Source: an uncultured Gammaproteobacteria bacterium
GTDB lineage: Bacteria > Pseudomonadota > Gammaproteobacteria > CAKMZV01
Reading direction: 5' to 3'
Length of the DNA stretch: 62,614 nucleotides
NCBI GenBank assembly: GCA_929200535.1
Contig: CAKMZV010000009.1
Location: 1-62,614 of the forward strand
Shown: positions 1 to 7,724 of the stretch, in pieces
Layout of the letters: every line of letters starts with the position of its first letter
Position numbering within the stretch: the stretch's first letter is position 1
The notes under the pieces: model-generated
Databases searched by the model: none
What the model was told of the DNA's origin: nothing
What the model saw: only the letters and a program-made list of their open reading frames with translations
Translations under genes and position numbers: made by a program

Positions 1-53
1 AACTCGCCAAGAGTAAAAACGTTTTTTGTGCCATACTTTTATGCAAAGGTCTC
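1..53. repeat. MITE, 150-bp form, truncated by window edge
   Basis: These 53 bases match the last 53 bases of the elements ending at 25189 and 30849 almost exactly and finish with the same terminal inverted repeat (TGCAAAGGTCTC). The left part lies outside the window. There is no coding capacity, so this is a non-autonomous element. Confidence 0.85.
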
Positions 54-105
54 AATAAGTGTTAATGCACGTTTTCTCTGTCAGCGAATTAGTGAACTTC
101 TATAA

Positions 106-127
106 GGATGACAGAAAGAGGGATGAC
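106..127. repeat. Dispersed short repeat shared with the window's right end
   Basis: A 20-nt segment here (GACAGAAAGAGGGATGAC plus neighbours) is the reverse complement of 62394-62413. It lies in the non-coding stretch downstream of hflX. It is probably one unit of a genome-wide intergenic repeat family. Confidence 0.5.
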
Positions 128-157
128 ATAAATGAGTCTATTGGAGTCCCCTTTAGG

Positions 158-1477
158 TTAGGGCACGCATATTTTTGTTTGCTCTATGCCTTTTTTCTTT
201 TGTTTGAGGGTTTGGTAGATTTCTTGGCTTAGTTGCATAGTGATTTTTGGTTTTTCTTGGGTGTAGTCTTCGGATAGGACTTCGCCAAGGGTGAAAAGCT
301 GTGCTCGAATGGCTCCGTAATTAGGGCTGAGGGTAAATTCTACTTGGATAAATTTTCCGCTTAGCATTTGTGCTATTTTGCGGTTTAGTTCACTTAGCCC
401 AATTTTTTTCTCTGCCGAAACGGCAACGCTTAAGGGGTTTTCTTGTTCGTTTTTTTCATTGAAGAATAGGGTGTTTTCTATTTCGGTTGGGTCTTCTAAT
501 AAGTCTATTTTGTTATAAACTTTGAGGGTTGGTATGGTATCGGCGTTGATGTCTTGTAGTGTTTGTTCAACGGCGAGTTCTTTTTGTGAGCGATCTTCAT
601 CGGCAATATCAATGGTATGTAGCAGTAAATCTGCTTCTATTGCTTCTTCTAAGGTGGAGCGAAAGGCGGCAATTAAATCAGGTGGTAGGTTTTGAATAAA
701 GCCGACTGTGTCAATTAGTAGGCAGGTGCCGACACCGGTTAAATGTACTCGTCTGATTGTTGTGTCTAAGGTGGCAAAGAGTTGATCTGTGGCATAAATG
801 TCGGTATTGCAGAGGGCGTTAAAAATGGAGGATTTTCCAGCGTTGGTATAACCAACAAGAGCCACACAGGGGATATTTTGCTTTTTACGTTGATGGCGTC
901 CAAGTTCGCGCCGATTTTGTACTTTTTCTAAGGCACTGTTGAGGCGTTTAATGTTCACGGCAAGGAGGCGTCGATCGGTTTCTAACTGAGTTTCCCCAGG
1001 TCCACGTAAGCCAATCCCGCCACGTTGTCTTTCTAAGTGAGTCCAACCACGAACTAAGCGGGTGGATAGGTGTTTAAGTTGGGCTAATTCAACTTGTAAT
1101 CTGCCTTCATGGGTTTGCGCTCTGAGGGCAAAAATATCCAGAATTAAAGAAATGCGGTCAATAACCCGACACTCTAAGGTACGGGCAAGGTTTCTTTCTT
1201 GTGAGGGGGAGAGGGTTGTGTTAAAGAAGAGTAAGTCAATTTCTTGTTGTTGTACAAAATCTTTTAATTCTTCTGCTTGCCCACGACCAATAAAAATTCT
1301 TGCGTTGGGTAAATCGGTTTTACAACGCCAAACCTCCACCACTGTGGCTCCAGTGGATGAGGCTAATTCAACACATTCTCTTTCGCTATATTGCTGAAAA
1401 TTAGGGGGGAGAGTTATTTGTACAACAAGGGCTTTTTGTGCTACTTCGAGTTGTTTTTTGCGTTCAAATAGTTCCAT
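158..1477 (-). CDS. hflX: GTPase HflX
   Basis: Ribosome-associated GTPase of the HflX family, known to split stalled or stressed ribosomes. The N-terminal HflX domain (about residues 15-190) includes the glycine-rich GIGLRGPGETQLETDRR segment typical of the family. The G domain follows, with a P-loop GYTNAGKSS at 209-217, G3 DTVGF at 256-260 and G4 NKID at 322-325. At 439 residues it has the usual length. It is divergent from sdhE, with 51 bp between the two starts. In many gammaproteobacteria hflX sits beside hfq, but hfq is not seen here. No clear terminator follows the stop. Confidence 0.96.
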   Translation of the reverse strand: MELFERKKQLEVAQKALVVQITLPPNFQQYSERECVELASSTGATVVEVWRCKTDLPNARIFIGRGQAEELKDFVQQQEIDLLFFNTTLSPSQERNLARTLECRVIDRISLILDIFALRAQTHEGRLQVELAQLKHLSTRLVRGWTHLERQRGGIGLRGPGETQLETDRRLLAVNIKRLNSALEKVQNRRELGRHQRKKQNIPCVALVGYTNAGKSSIFNALCNTDIYATDQLFATLDTTIRRVHLTGVGTCLLIDTVGFIQNLPPDLIAAFRSTLEEAIEADLLLHTIDIADEDRSQKELAVEQTLQDINADTIPTLKVYNKIDLLEDPTEIENTLFFNEKNEQENPLSVAVSAEKKIGLSELNRKIAQMLSGKFIQVEFTLSPNYGAIRAQLFTLGEVLSEDYTQEKPKITMQLSQEIYQTLKQKKKGIEQTKICVP

Positions 1478-1528
1478 TTAAGTAGAGGTAAGAGGTAGTA
1501 TATATAGAGGTAGCCTTACAATTATAGT

Positions 1529-1849
1529 ATGAAATTGATTTCTCCCATTGCTGAACAAAAACGCTTAGAATACGCTTGTCGACGCGGCACACGTGAATTA
1601 GAAACCTTAGTGCGCGGTTTTTTGGATAATCATTATGAGTTTGCCAGTACAGAGCAAAAAAGTATTTTTCGTTGGTTGCTTTCTATGGAGGATGATAAAT
1701 TATGGGATTGGATATATCTTTGGGGTCAAAGTGCAGTTGATAACAAAAACCAAAAAACCACAAATCATCAGGTACAGCAGGCAATAGATGATTATATACA
1801 AACGAGAGAATTCCCCTTGTCAGGACTCGAACCTGAATCTAAGGCTTAG
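1529..1849 (+). CDS. sdhE: FAD assembly factor SdhE (CptB/YgfY family)
   Basis: Small helical protein that promotes covalent flavinylation of SdhA and FrdA. The signature RRGTRELE (the family RGxxE motif) lies at about residues 18-25, followed by the conserved acidic/aromatic helix LLSMEDDKLWDWIY. At 106 residues it is longer than the usual 80-95. The last 12 codons run antisense through a tRNA-Arg gene, so the tail ending GLEPESKA is tRNA-derived and probably not functional sequence. No sdh operon is visible nearby. Confidence 0.88.
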   Translation: MKLISPIAEQKRLEYACRRGTRELETLVRGFLDNHYEFASTEQKSIFRWLLSMEDDKLWDWIYLWGQSAVDNKNQKTTNHQVQQAIDDYIQTREFPLSGLEPESKA

Positions 1850-1884
1850 GAGGCCCTTGTTCTATCCAGTTGAACTACAAGGAG
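1812..1884 (-). tRNA. tRNA-Arg (anticodon CCT)
   Basis: Cloverleaf folded by eye: 7-bp acceptor CTCCTTG/CAAGGGG, T8-A9, D stem GTTC/GAAC, anticodon stem AGGGC/GCCTT with loop CTCCTAA (anticodon CCT), and T arm TCAGG-TTCGAGT-CCTGA, with A as discriminator. The CCA end is not encoded, because AATT follows directly. It lies convergent with and overlapping the 3' end of sdhE by 38 nt. Confidence 0.93.
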
Positions 1885-1921
1885 AATGCTTATCAATTTT
1901 AAAATAAAACGTCTGAAATAT

Positions 1922-1951
1922 GAGGTCATTGCATAAAAGTATGGCAAAAGA
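1922..1951. repeat. Solo MITE end upstream of queA
   Basis: GAGGTCATTGCATAAAAGTATGGCAAAAG matches the left terminus of the element at 17786 apart from a few changes in its first ten bases. No matching right end is present. It ends three bases before the queA start, so it makes up most of the queA leader. Confidence 0.7.
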
Positions 1952-1954
1952 TTT

Positions 1955-2989
1955 ATGAATCTTTGTGATTTTGATTTTCCCCTGCCAGAGCATTTAATTG
2001 CTCAAAAACCAAGTGAGGCTCGAGAACAAAGTCGTTTGTTAAGCGTTAATCGAGAAGAGGGTTCTCTACGGCATAATAAATTTTTTGAGCTTGGGGAGTT
2101 TTTACAGGCAGGGGATTTATTGGTGATGAATAATAGCCGTACGATGAATGCACGCCTGTTTGCACAAAAGCAAAGTGGCGGTAAGATTGAAATTCTTATT
2201 GAGCAAATTACATCTTCTCATAGTGCTAAGGCATTGATCAAGTGTAGTCGTAAGCCTAAGTTGAATGAAAAAATCATTATTCAAGGTAAGGACGAAATTA
2301 CTACCAAAGCACAATTAACCCAAAGAGAGGGGCAATGGTTTTGGCTAACGTTTGAACAGCCTGTTTTACAGACAATGCAATTTTTTGGGCACTTACCTTT
2401 ACCGCCTTATATTAAGCGCCCACAAGGTGCCACTTTGGATGATGCCAAGCGTTATCAAACTATTTATGCTGAAGAGTTAGGTTCAGTTGCTACACCAACA
2501 GCAGGCTTACATTTTAGCGAACCCTTGTTACAACAATTAAAAGAGCAAAAAATTGATATTGGTTTTCTCACTTTACATGTCGGTTCAGGCACTTTTCAGC
2601 CAATACGAGAGGAGGTAATTGAGAATCATACAATGCATAATGAGTTTATCCAAATTGATCAAACCTTATGCGAGCAGATTAAGCATTGTCAAAAAATAGG
2701 CGGGCGGGTAATTGCTGTCGGGACCACTTCAGCAAGGGCATTAGAAACGATGGCACGAAAATATAGCACTCCAATGCCGTATAGCGATTATAGTGATATT
2801 TTCTTATATCCCGGTATGGACTTTAAAATAATACAGGGTTTGATTACCAATTTTCATTTGCCAAAATCAACGCTTTTTATTTTGGTATGTGCTTTTGCAA
2901 ATACGGCTCTAATGAAACAAGCTTATCAAGAGGCGATTGACGAATCTTATCGATTTTTTAGTTATGGTGATGCGATGTTTATTCTTTAA
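1955..2989 (+). CDS. queA: S-adenosylmethionine:tRNA ribosyltransferase-isomerase
   Basis: QueA transfers and isomerises the ribosyl moiety of AdoMet onto preQ1-modified tRNA, forming epoxyqueuosine at position 34. The 344-residue length is normal. Family landmarks are the N-terminal FDFPLPEHLIAQ segment, the DLLVMNNSRTMNARL block, GHLPLPPYIKR, the ATPTAGLHF motif around residue 180 and the C-terminal TNFHLPKSTL. In many genomes tgt follows queA, but here it does not. No strong Shine-Dalgarno is visible because a solo MITE end forms the leader. Confidence 0.97.
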   Translation: MNLCDFDFPLPEHLIAQKPSEAREQSRLLSVNREEGSLRHNKFFELGEFLQAGDLLVMNNSRTMNARLFAQKQSGGKIEILIEQITSSHSAKALIKCSRKPKLNEKIIIQGKDEITTKAQLTQREGQWFWLTFEQPVLQTMQFFGHLPLPPYIKRPQGATLDDAKRYQTIYAEELGSVATPTAGLHFSEPLLQQLKEQKIDIGFLTLHVGSGTFQPIREEVIENHTMHNEFIQIDQTLCEQIKHCQKIGGRVIAVGTTSARALETMARKYSTPMPYSDYSDIFLYPGMDFKIIQGLITNFHLPKSTLFILVCAFANTALMKQAYQEAIDESYRFFSYGDAMFIL

Positions 2990-3026
2990 AAGAGACGTTA
3001 CATATCACGTTTCCCTGCTATTTATT

Positions 3027-3056
3027 CTGAAAATAAGAGTTAAGGTTTGTTATAAT
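3027..3056 (+). promoter_or_regulatory. Putative sigma-70 promoter
   Basis: CTGAAA (3027-3032), an 18-nt spacer, then a perfect TATAAT (3051-3056), placed 8 bp before the start of the small ORF at 3065. Spacing and -10 are consensus and the -35 is 5/6. This is inferred from sequence only. Confidence 0.4.
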
Positions 3057-3064
3057 AATTAACC

Positions 3065-3246
3065 ATGAAGGATAGAAATGAGAACCAAAGCAAACATATT
3101 GCTAATAGTTTGCGTGTTATTGGTATGGCACAATTTGCTGCTTTTGGTTACCCGTCTTTAGTCAAAGGCTATTTTTTATTGGTATATATGCTATTTCTGA
3201 AATAATTGCTTATCAGGTTTTAACAAACAAAAATAATAAGGAGTGA
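3065..3246 (+). pseudogene. Small membrane protein, frameshifted at a T6 tract
   Basis: The ATG at 3065 opens a 46-codon frame that stops at 3205. Adding one T to the run of six Ts near 3170 joins it to a frame reading YFFIGIYAISEIIAYQVL and ending NNKE at 3246. That makes a 60-residue protein with two hydrophobic helices. The second half looks coding: it is hydrophobic, carries a polar tail and ends just before the next small gene. It is either a recent frameshift, a slippage-decoded gene or a sequencing error. The family is not recognised. Its arrangement, with a second tiny ORF directly after it, resembles the pair at 13020-13296. Confidence 0.5.
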
Positions 3247-3258
3247 AAATTAATTAGT

Positions 3259-3369
3259 ATGGAAACACTTATTCAAGGTGCTTTTGCATTAGGAACTCTT
3301 TTTGTGATTTACAATATTCCATATATTGTTGACAAATTAGATGCCCTTAAAAAGAAGCTACATTCATAA
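3259..3369 (+). CDS. 36-residue putative membrane microprotein
   Basis: The ORF starts METLIQGAFALG and ends KKKLHS. It has one hydrophobic stretch (about residues 5-25) and a basic C-terminus. An AAGGAG Shine-Dalgarno (about 3238-3243) lies upstream, though the spacing to this ATG is long. It follows the frameshifted small ORF by 12 bp, suggesting a two-gene unit. No family is recognised. The main support is the similar layout of a second pair at 13020-13296. Confidence 0.4.
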   Translation: METLIQGAFALGTLFVIYNIPYIVDKLDALKKKLHS

Positions 3370-3389
3370 AACAGCTTAGAAAAATAGCC

Positions 3390-3443
3390 CAGCCGAATGA
3401 TGTTAGTCGGCTGTGCGATATTGCACTCGTGGGTTAAACCCAC
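3390..3443. repeat. Double palindrome between small ORFs and purC
   Basis: Two hairpins occur in tandem: CAGCCGA/TCGGCTG (3390-3413, perfect 7-bp stem, 10-nt loop) and GTGGGT/ACCCAC (3429-3443, loop TAA). Neither is followed by a T-run, so this looks like a REP-type intergenic repeat and not a terminator. Confidence 0.45.
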
Positions 3444-3471
3444 CTTATCCAAACTATTTTTTGTTATTTTT

Positions 3472-4359
3472 ATGTTAGAAAATCACCCTCCTCAAATTAA
3501 AACTTTAGATATTGTTCATCGTGGTAAAGTTCGTGATATATATGATCTTGGCGATGGTTTATGGTTAATAGTTGCCAGTGATCGGCTCTCTGCTTTTGAT
3601 GTTATTTTGCCAACCCCCATTAGCGGAAAGGGGGCGATGCTCACAGATATTTCTTCCTTTTGGTTTAATAAAACCGAGCACCTTATAGCGAATCATTGTG
3701 TTGCTGATTTTGATCTTAGCAGCCGTATTACTGAGGAAGAAATGGGTGCGATTGGTGGTGCAGGCGTGGTTGTTAAAAAACTTAAGCCACTTCCGATAGA
3801 GGCGATTGTGCGTGGATACTTAATTGGTTCTGGTTGGGCGGAATATCAAAAAACTGGAGAAGTATGTGGGATTTCTCTGCCAGCTAATTTACAACAAGCA
3901 GGCAAATTGCCAGAAGTGATTTATACGCCATCAACTAAAGCCTCTCTTGGACAGAACGATGAGAATATCAGCTATCAAAAAAGCACTGAAATTATCGGCG
4001 AGGAGTTGGCGGCTCAAATTCGTGATATTAGTTTAACTCTTTATCAATTTGCGGCTGAATATGCGTTAGAGCGAGGAATTATTATTGCCGATACTAAATT
4101 TGAATTTGGGTTGGATGAAAATGACCAATTGGTCGTGATGGATGAAATGCTTACCCCAGATTCTTCACGTTTTTGGGATGCCAAAGAATATAAGGAGGGC
4201 ACAAGCCCACCGAGTTTTGATAAGCAAATTGTGCGTGATTATTTAAATTCTTTAGAATGGGATAAGTCCCCTCCTGGTCCTAATCTTCCAGATGAAATAA
4301 TTAGCCGAACTAAGGCACGCTATCAAGAGGTTATTTCATTGTTAAAAAGCAACTTATAG
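3472..4359 (+). CDS. purC: SAICAR synthase (phosphoribosylaminoimidazole-succinocarboxamide synthase)
   Basis: PurC ligates aspartate to CAIR with ATP in de novo purine synthesis. The 295-residue length from the ATG at 3472 is the longer bacterial/yeast-like type. Motifs seen are HRGKVRDIYDLGD (ATP grip), ASDRLSAFDVILP, EAIVRGYLIGSGW, IIADTKFEFG and LTPDSSRFW. The frame extends 25 codons upstream, but that part covers a palindromic repeat and lacks family similarity, so the internal start is preferred. The stop overlaps the xthA GTG by one base. Confidence 0.96.
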   Translation: MLENHPPQIKTLDIVHRGKVRDIYDLGDGLWLIVASDRLSAFDVILPTPISGKGAMLTDISSFWFNKTEHLIANHCVADFDLSSRITEEEMGAIGGAGVVVKKLKPLPIEAIVRGYLIGSGWAEYQKTGEVCGISLPANLQQAGKLPEVIYTPSTKASLGQNDENISYQKSTEIIGEELAAQIRDISLTLYQFAAEYALERGIIIADTKFEFGLDENDQLVVMDEMLTPDSSRFWDAKEYKEGTSPPSFDKQIVRDYLNSLEWDKSPPGPNLPDEIISRTKARYQEVISLLKSNL

Positions 4360-5162
4360 TGAAGGTTTTAACGTTTAATATTAATGGAATACGTGCACGC
4401 TTGCATCAATTAGAAGCAATTACCGAACAAATCAAGCCCGATATTATTGGGTTACAAGAAACCAAAGTTCAGAATAAAGATTTTCCGCTACAGGCAATTA
4501 AAGATCTTGGTTATGAGGTAGTTTTTCACGGGCAAAAATCTCATTATGGGGTGGCTACTCTTAGTCGCCATCCGATGCAGCTCGTTGCCAATAAGTTTAT
4601 TGATGAGGATGAGGAAGCACAATGTCGTACCTTAATTACCACTCATCATATTGCAGGAAAAACCATCACTCTTTTTAATGGCTATTTCCCTCAAGGGGAA
4701 AACCAAAATCACGAGATAAAATTTCCGGCAAAAAGAGCGTATTACCAAAATCTCATCAAATTTACCAAACAAAATATTGAGGAACCTTTAATTTTGATGG
4801 GGGATTTTAATATTGCTCCGCAAGATATTGATGTTGGTGTTGAGAATCCTGAAAGATGGTTAAAAAATGGAGCGTGTAGTTTTTTACCTGAGGAGCGTAA
4901 GTGGTATCAAGAGTTACTTGAGTTGGGCTTATTTGATACTTGGCGACAATATAATCCAAATAATGACCAAGTTTTTAGCTGGTTTGATTATCGTACGCGA
5001 GCCTTTGAAAGAACCATCAAGAAGGGATTAAGAATTGACCATATTCTCTGTTCACAAGGATTAGTTAAGCAGCTTAATGTTGCAGGGATTGATTACGATA
5101 TTCGTGCGATGGAAAAACCCTCGGATCATGTTCCTGTGTGGGCAGAGTTTGCTATGAATTAG
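4359..5162 (+). CDS. xthA: Exodeoxyribonuclease III / AP endonuclease
   Basis: EEP-family Mg2+-dependent nuclease with AP-endonuclease and 3'-5' exonuclease activity for base-excision repair. Active-site motifs are FNINGIRAR (Asn near residue 7), LQETKVQ (metal-binding Glu), GDFNIAP (catalytic Asp and Asn), the DYRTRAF turn, RIDHIL and SDHVPVW (catalytic His at the C-terminus). Length is 267 residues, as in E. coli. It starts with GTG overlapping the purC stop (TAGTG), so the two are probably translationally coupled. Confidence 0.96.
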   Translation: MKVLTFNINGIRARLHQLEAITEQIKPDIIGLQETKVQNKDFPLQAIKDLGYEVVFHGQKSHYGVATLSRHPMQLVANKFIDEDEEAQCRTLITTHHIAGKTITLFNGYFPQGENQNHEIKFPAKRAYYQNLIKFTKQNIEEPLILMGDFNIAPQDIDVGVENPERWLKNGACSFLPEERKWYQELLELGLFDTWRQYNPNNDQVFSWFDYRTRAFERTIKKGLRIDHILCSQGLVKQLNVAGIDYDIRAMEKPSDHVPVWAEFAMN

Positions 5163-5270
5163 GAGTGAAATATCAACGATTGGAAAATTTCACAACTAAA
5201 AGGAGGGCTTTTTTGTCTTTTTTTCTGTTTCATTGAGAGTGTTGCCTATAGTTCTCCAACAACGCCTTCT

Positions 5271-5681
5271 TTGAATCTTTCAAATAATAGTACCGATTCT
5301 CAAGTTGTCAAAGAAAAACCCCCACCCCATCTCTTTAAGGGCTTGCCTTATTATCAAAAAATTAAAGCAACGGCAAGTACCCCGTCTCAAATTGTTCCGC
5401 TTTCTCCCTCTACCACCACTTCTCAACCTTTTAAAACGACGCAAACTACGGTTTCCCAAGCTGTTCCCACAGGAAGTTTAACAGTTAAAATAAAAAAAGC
5501 GGTTAAGCTGATAAAAAATCAAAGTGTTAAAGGCACGACAAGAGGTAAACTTTTAGAACGTAAAGTTAGTTTTGCAAAAAATTTAGAAAACTGGATAGTT
5601 GATGATGAAAAACATTTTTTATGGGAGCTCAACAAGATACAACATTGGCAAAAAAAATCTCAAGCGACGCTCAGAAAATAG
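5271..5681 (+). CDS. Ser/Thr/Pro-rich protein of the prepilin cluster, N-terminus out of frame
   Basis: The open frame is Ser/Thr/Pro-rich then Lys-rich, and its last 61 nt overlap the next gene. The TTG at 5271 is only the first permitted start in this frame. Upstream in the same frame lies FCLFFCFIESVAYSS, which looks like the end of a signal peptide. A GTG with a good context at 5165 opens another frame (MKYQRLENFTTKRRAFLSFF). Removing one base from the T6 or T7 tracts at 5209-5220 joins them into a plausible secreted protein (5165-5681). No family is recognised. It is probably part of the pseudopilin operon that follows. Confidence 0.5.
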   Translation: MNLSNNSTDSQVVKEKPPPHLFKGLPYYQKIKATASTPSQIVPLSPSTTTSQPFKTTQTTVSQAVPTGSLTVKIKKAVKLIKNQSVKGTTRGKLLERKVSFAKNLENWIVDDEKHFLWELNKIQHWQKKSQATLRK

Positions 5682-6970
5682 CCTTACTTAAAAAGGCACA
5701 GTCTGGTTATGGCTTGTTATTTTTATTATTGGTGGGTAGTGTGGGTTATCATCTTTTGTTTCCACTGATTTCCCACCAAAACAACACTTCTTTGCATAAT
5801 TTTCAAAAACTAAAAAAGGCTAAAAAACAACTTATTGCTTACGCTCGCTCTTTTCCTTTTACCAATTCTTCAGCAGGAAATCCGCGCACTGGTTTGCCTC
5901 CTATGTTGCCTTGCCCGTCGTTAGAAAATGTTTCTTCTGATGGGGTTGAAAAAGGTAGTTGTGGGAGTTTAAATAAGGTTAGTGTTGGTTTGTTTCCTTG
6001 GAAAAGTTTATCGACGCAGCAGTTTTTTTCAGCACAGGGGGAATGCCTTTGGTATGTTGTTGCTGGGAATGTTAAGCGTAATAATATTCAAGAACAAACT
6101 CATTTTAATATCGATGGCGATCAATGGATAGAATATAAAAATTCTCGGGCAGTGGCGGCTATTTTGGCTCCTAAACAAAATCGTTCAAGAACCGCTAAAA
6201 CAACCGATTTTCGCTGTCGTAAATCGTACCAGCCGAGCGATATATTTTCCTTAGATTCGAGTGCTTCTTTTGATACAGAAAGTGTCGATGTAAAAATTAA
6301 TCTGGCAAATCCTGATTCTTTTGATGTGGAGCTTGTTTATCGTGATGAAATTATCAATCCCTATATTTCTGATGAGACGTATCATCAAATGCTTGACTCA
6401 CTCGGTAAGCTTCTTCCAAGGTGTCTTGCACAAACAAGTAGCTTTTCTTCAAGTACTTTGACTTGGGATTTGCCCTTTGCCGCACCGATGGAATTATCAG
6501 ATGATCGCAAAACTAATAATTATCAAGAACAATCAGGGAAGTTATTTGGACGTTTGCCTTATAAATTTCAGTCAGGTAGTTTAAAAGATAAATGTGGCGA
6601 TTTATTTACTGGGCAAAGTACGCCTACAGGAAATACCATAGCGAAAAGTCCATTATTTAGGGTGTGGTTACACAGCAAAAACCTTTGGTTTTTACGGGTT
6701 TTTCCTGCTTGTCAGAGTGATGGTTCACAATGCCTAAAAGATATTTCCAAAAATTACCTTGCTATTATTTTCTATGCCCATAGTCCTTTTAGTGGGCAAT
6801 CAAGAGTTTCTAATCGTTTTGATGCGAATGATAGAGAGGATATAGAAAATTATCTCGAGGGTAATAATTTGGCAGTGTTTTTAGGACAAACAACGACCTT
6901 AACGCAGTCCGTACAAAGTAATGATCAGCGATTTTGCTTAGATCTCAATAAACAGGTAAATCAATGCTAA
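5621..6970 (+). CDS. Prepilin-like exported protein with LPCP motif
   Basis: 449 residues. A single hydrophobic segment at about residues 30-52 (LLFLLLVGSVGYHLLFPLI) is followed by KLKKAKKQLIAYARSF and then MLPCPS. The LI-Y-A helix followed by LPCP also appears in the next gene and is typical of a class of prepilin-related proteins. The canonical G|FxxxE prepilin cleavage site is absent. The large C-terminal region has scattered Cys residues that could form periplasmic disulfides. The 3' end overlaps the next gene by 7 nt. Function is not assigned. A role in a type II secretion or type IV pilus-like assembly is inferred from context. Confidence 0.6.
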   Translation: MGAQQDTTLAKKISSDAQKIALLKKAQSGYGLLFLLLVGSVGYHLLFPLISHQNNTSLHNFQKLKKAKKQLIAYARSFPFTNSSAGNPRTGLPPMLPCPSLENVSSDGVEKGSCGSLNKVSVGLFPWKSLSTQQFFSAQGECLWYVVAGNVKRNNIQEQTHFNIDGDQWIEYKNSRAVAAILAPKQNRSRTAKTTDFRCRKSYQPSDIFSLDSSASFDTESVDVKINLANPDSFDVELVYRDEIINPYISDETYHQMLDSLGKLLPRCLAQTSSFSSSTLTWDLPFAAPMELSDDRKTNNYQEQSGKLFGRLPYKFQSGSLKDKCGDLFTGQSTPTGNTIAKSPLFRVWLHSKNLWFLRVFPACQSDGSQCLKDISKNYLAIIFYAHSPFSGQSRVSNRFDANDREDIENYLEGNNLAVFLGQTTTLTQSVQSNDQRFCLDLNKQVNQC

Positions 6971-7710
6971 AGCCTATACAAAACAAACTTCGTGGTTTTA
7001 GTTTATTAGAGCTTGCTATTGTATTAGCGATACTTGCGATTTTGTTTTCTGGTGTTTTAGTATCGCACAATGAAAGAGTTTTTCAGCAACAGGAAAAACA
7101 AAATGCAGCTCTTTTTGAGCAGATTAAAAAGCAACTATTAGGTTTTTTTATCGCCCATAAGCGATTGCCTTGTCCATCATCGGCAAGTTCTAATGGTGAG
7201 CCTGCGTTTTCTTCTGGGTCAAGTAGTGTGTGTTTTTCACAATATGGTTTTCTTCCGTTTAAAGCACTTGAGTTGCAAGGTGTGGTTAGTCCGGATAATC
7301 TTTTTCTTGATGAGTGGAAGCGCCCCATTCGATACAATATTACCGATAAGGATTACAATGCTAATGATCATTGGGATTGGGTTTATTCCCCCGACATTGT
7401 GCAAACCACGACGTTGTCAAAGTTAGTAGGTAATCTAAAAATTTGCGATACAATTGATTGCTTAAATGTGGTGTATGCAAAAGAAGCCGTGGTTATTATT
7501 CATTCTCAGGGGAAGTTAGATAAACAAACTTCTCTTGAGCAAGAAAATAGCGGAGAGGCTTCTGTAGTCGTCAATGGCAAAAGTATAGGGATAAGTAACG
7601 ATAATACGTTTGTTTATCTTCCGCAGAGAAATCTGACAGAAGCGAATTATTTTGATGATTTTTTATTATGGGTGGCACCGGTAGAGTTTTATTACTATCT
7701 GGTTGATTAA
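6964..7710 (+). CDS. Prepilin/pseudopilin with N-terminal methylation site
   Basis: 248 residues. The short leader ends in G11 before F12-SLLE (Glu at +5), the classic prepilin peptidase site, followed by a hydrophobic helix LAIVLAILAILFSGVLV. Then come KKQLLGFFIAHKRLPCPSS, the LPCP motif also found in the preceding protein, and a Cys-containing globular part. It overlaps the upstream gene by 7 nt and precedes another prepilin gene by 14 nt. The three are probably one transcription unit building a pseudopilus. No ATPase, secretin or peptidase gene is in the window. Confidence 0.8.
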   Translation: MLKPIQNKLRGFSLLELAIVLAILAILFSGVLVSHNERVFQQQEKQNAALFEQIKKQLLGFFIAHKRLPCPSSASSNGEPAFSSGSSSVCFSQYGFLPFKALELQGVVSPDNLFLDEWKRPIRYNITDKDYNANDHWDWVYSPDIVQTTTLSKLVGNLKICDTIDCLNVVYAKEAVVIIHSQGKLDKQTSLEQENSGEASVVVNGKSIGISNDNTFVYLPQRNLTEANYFDDFLLWVAPVEFYYYLVD

Positions 7711-7724
7711 AAAGGGATTTTAAA

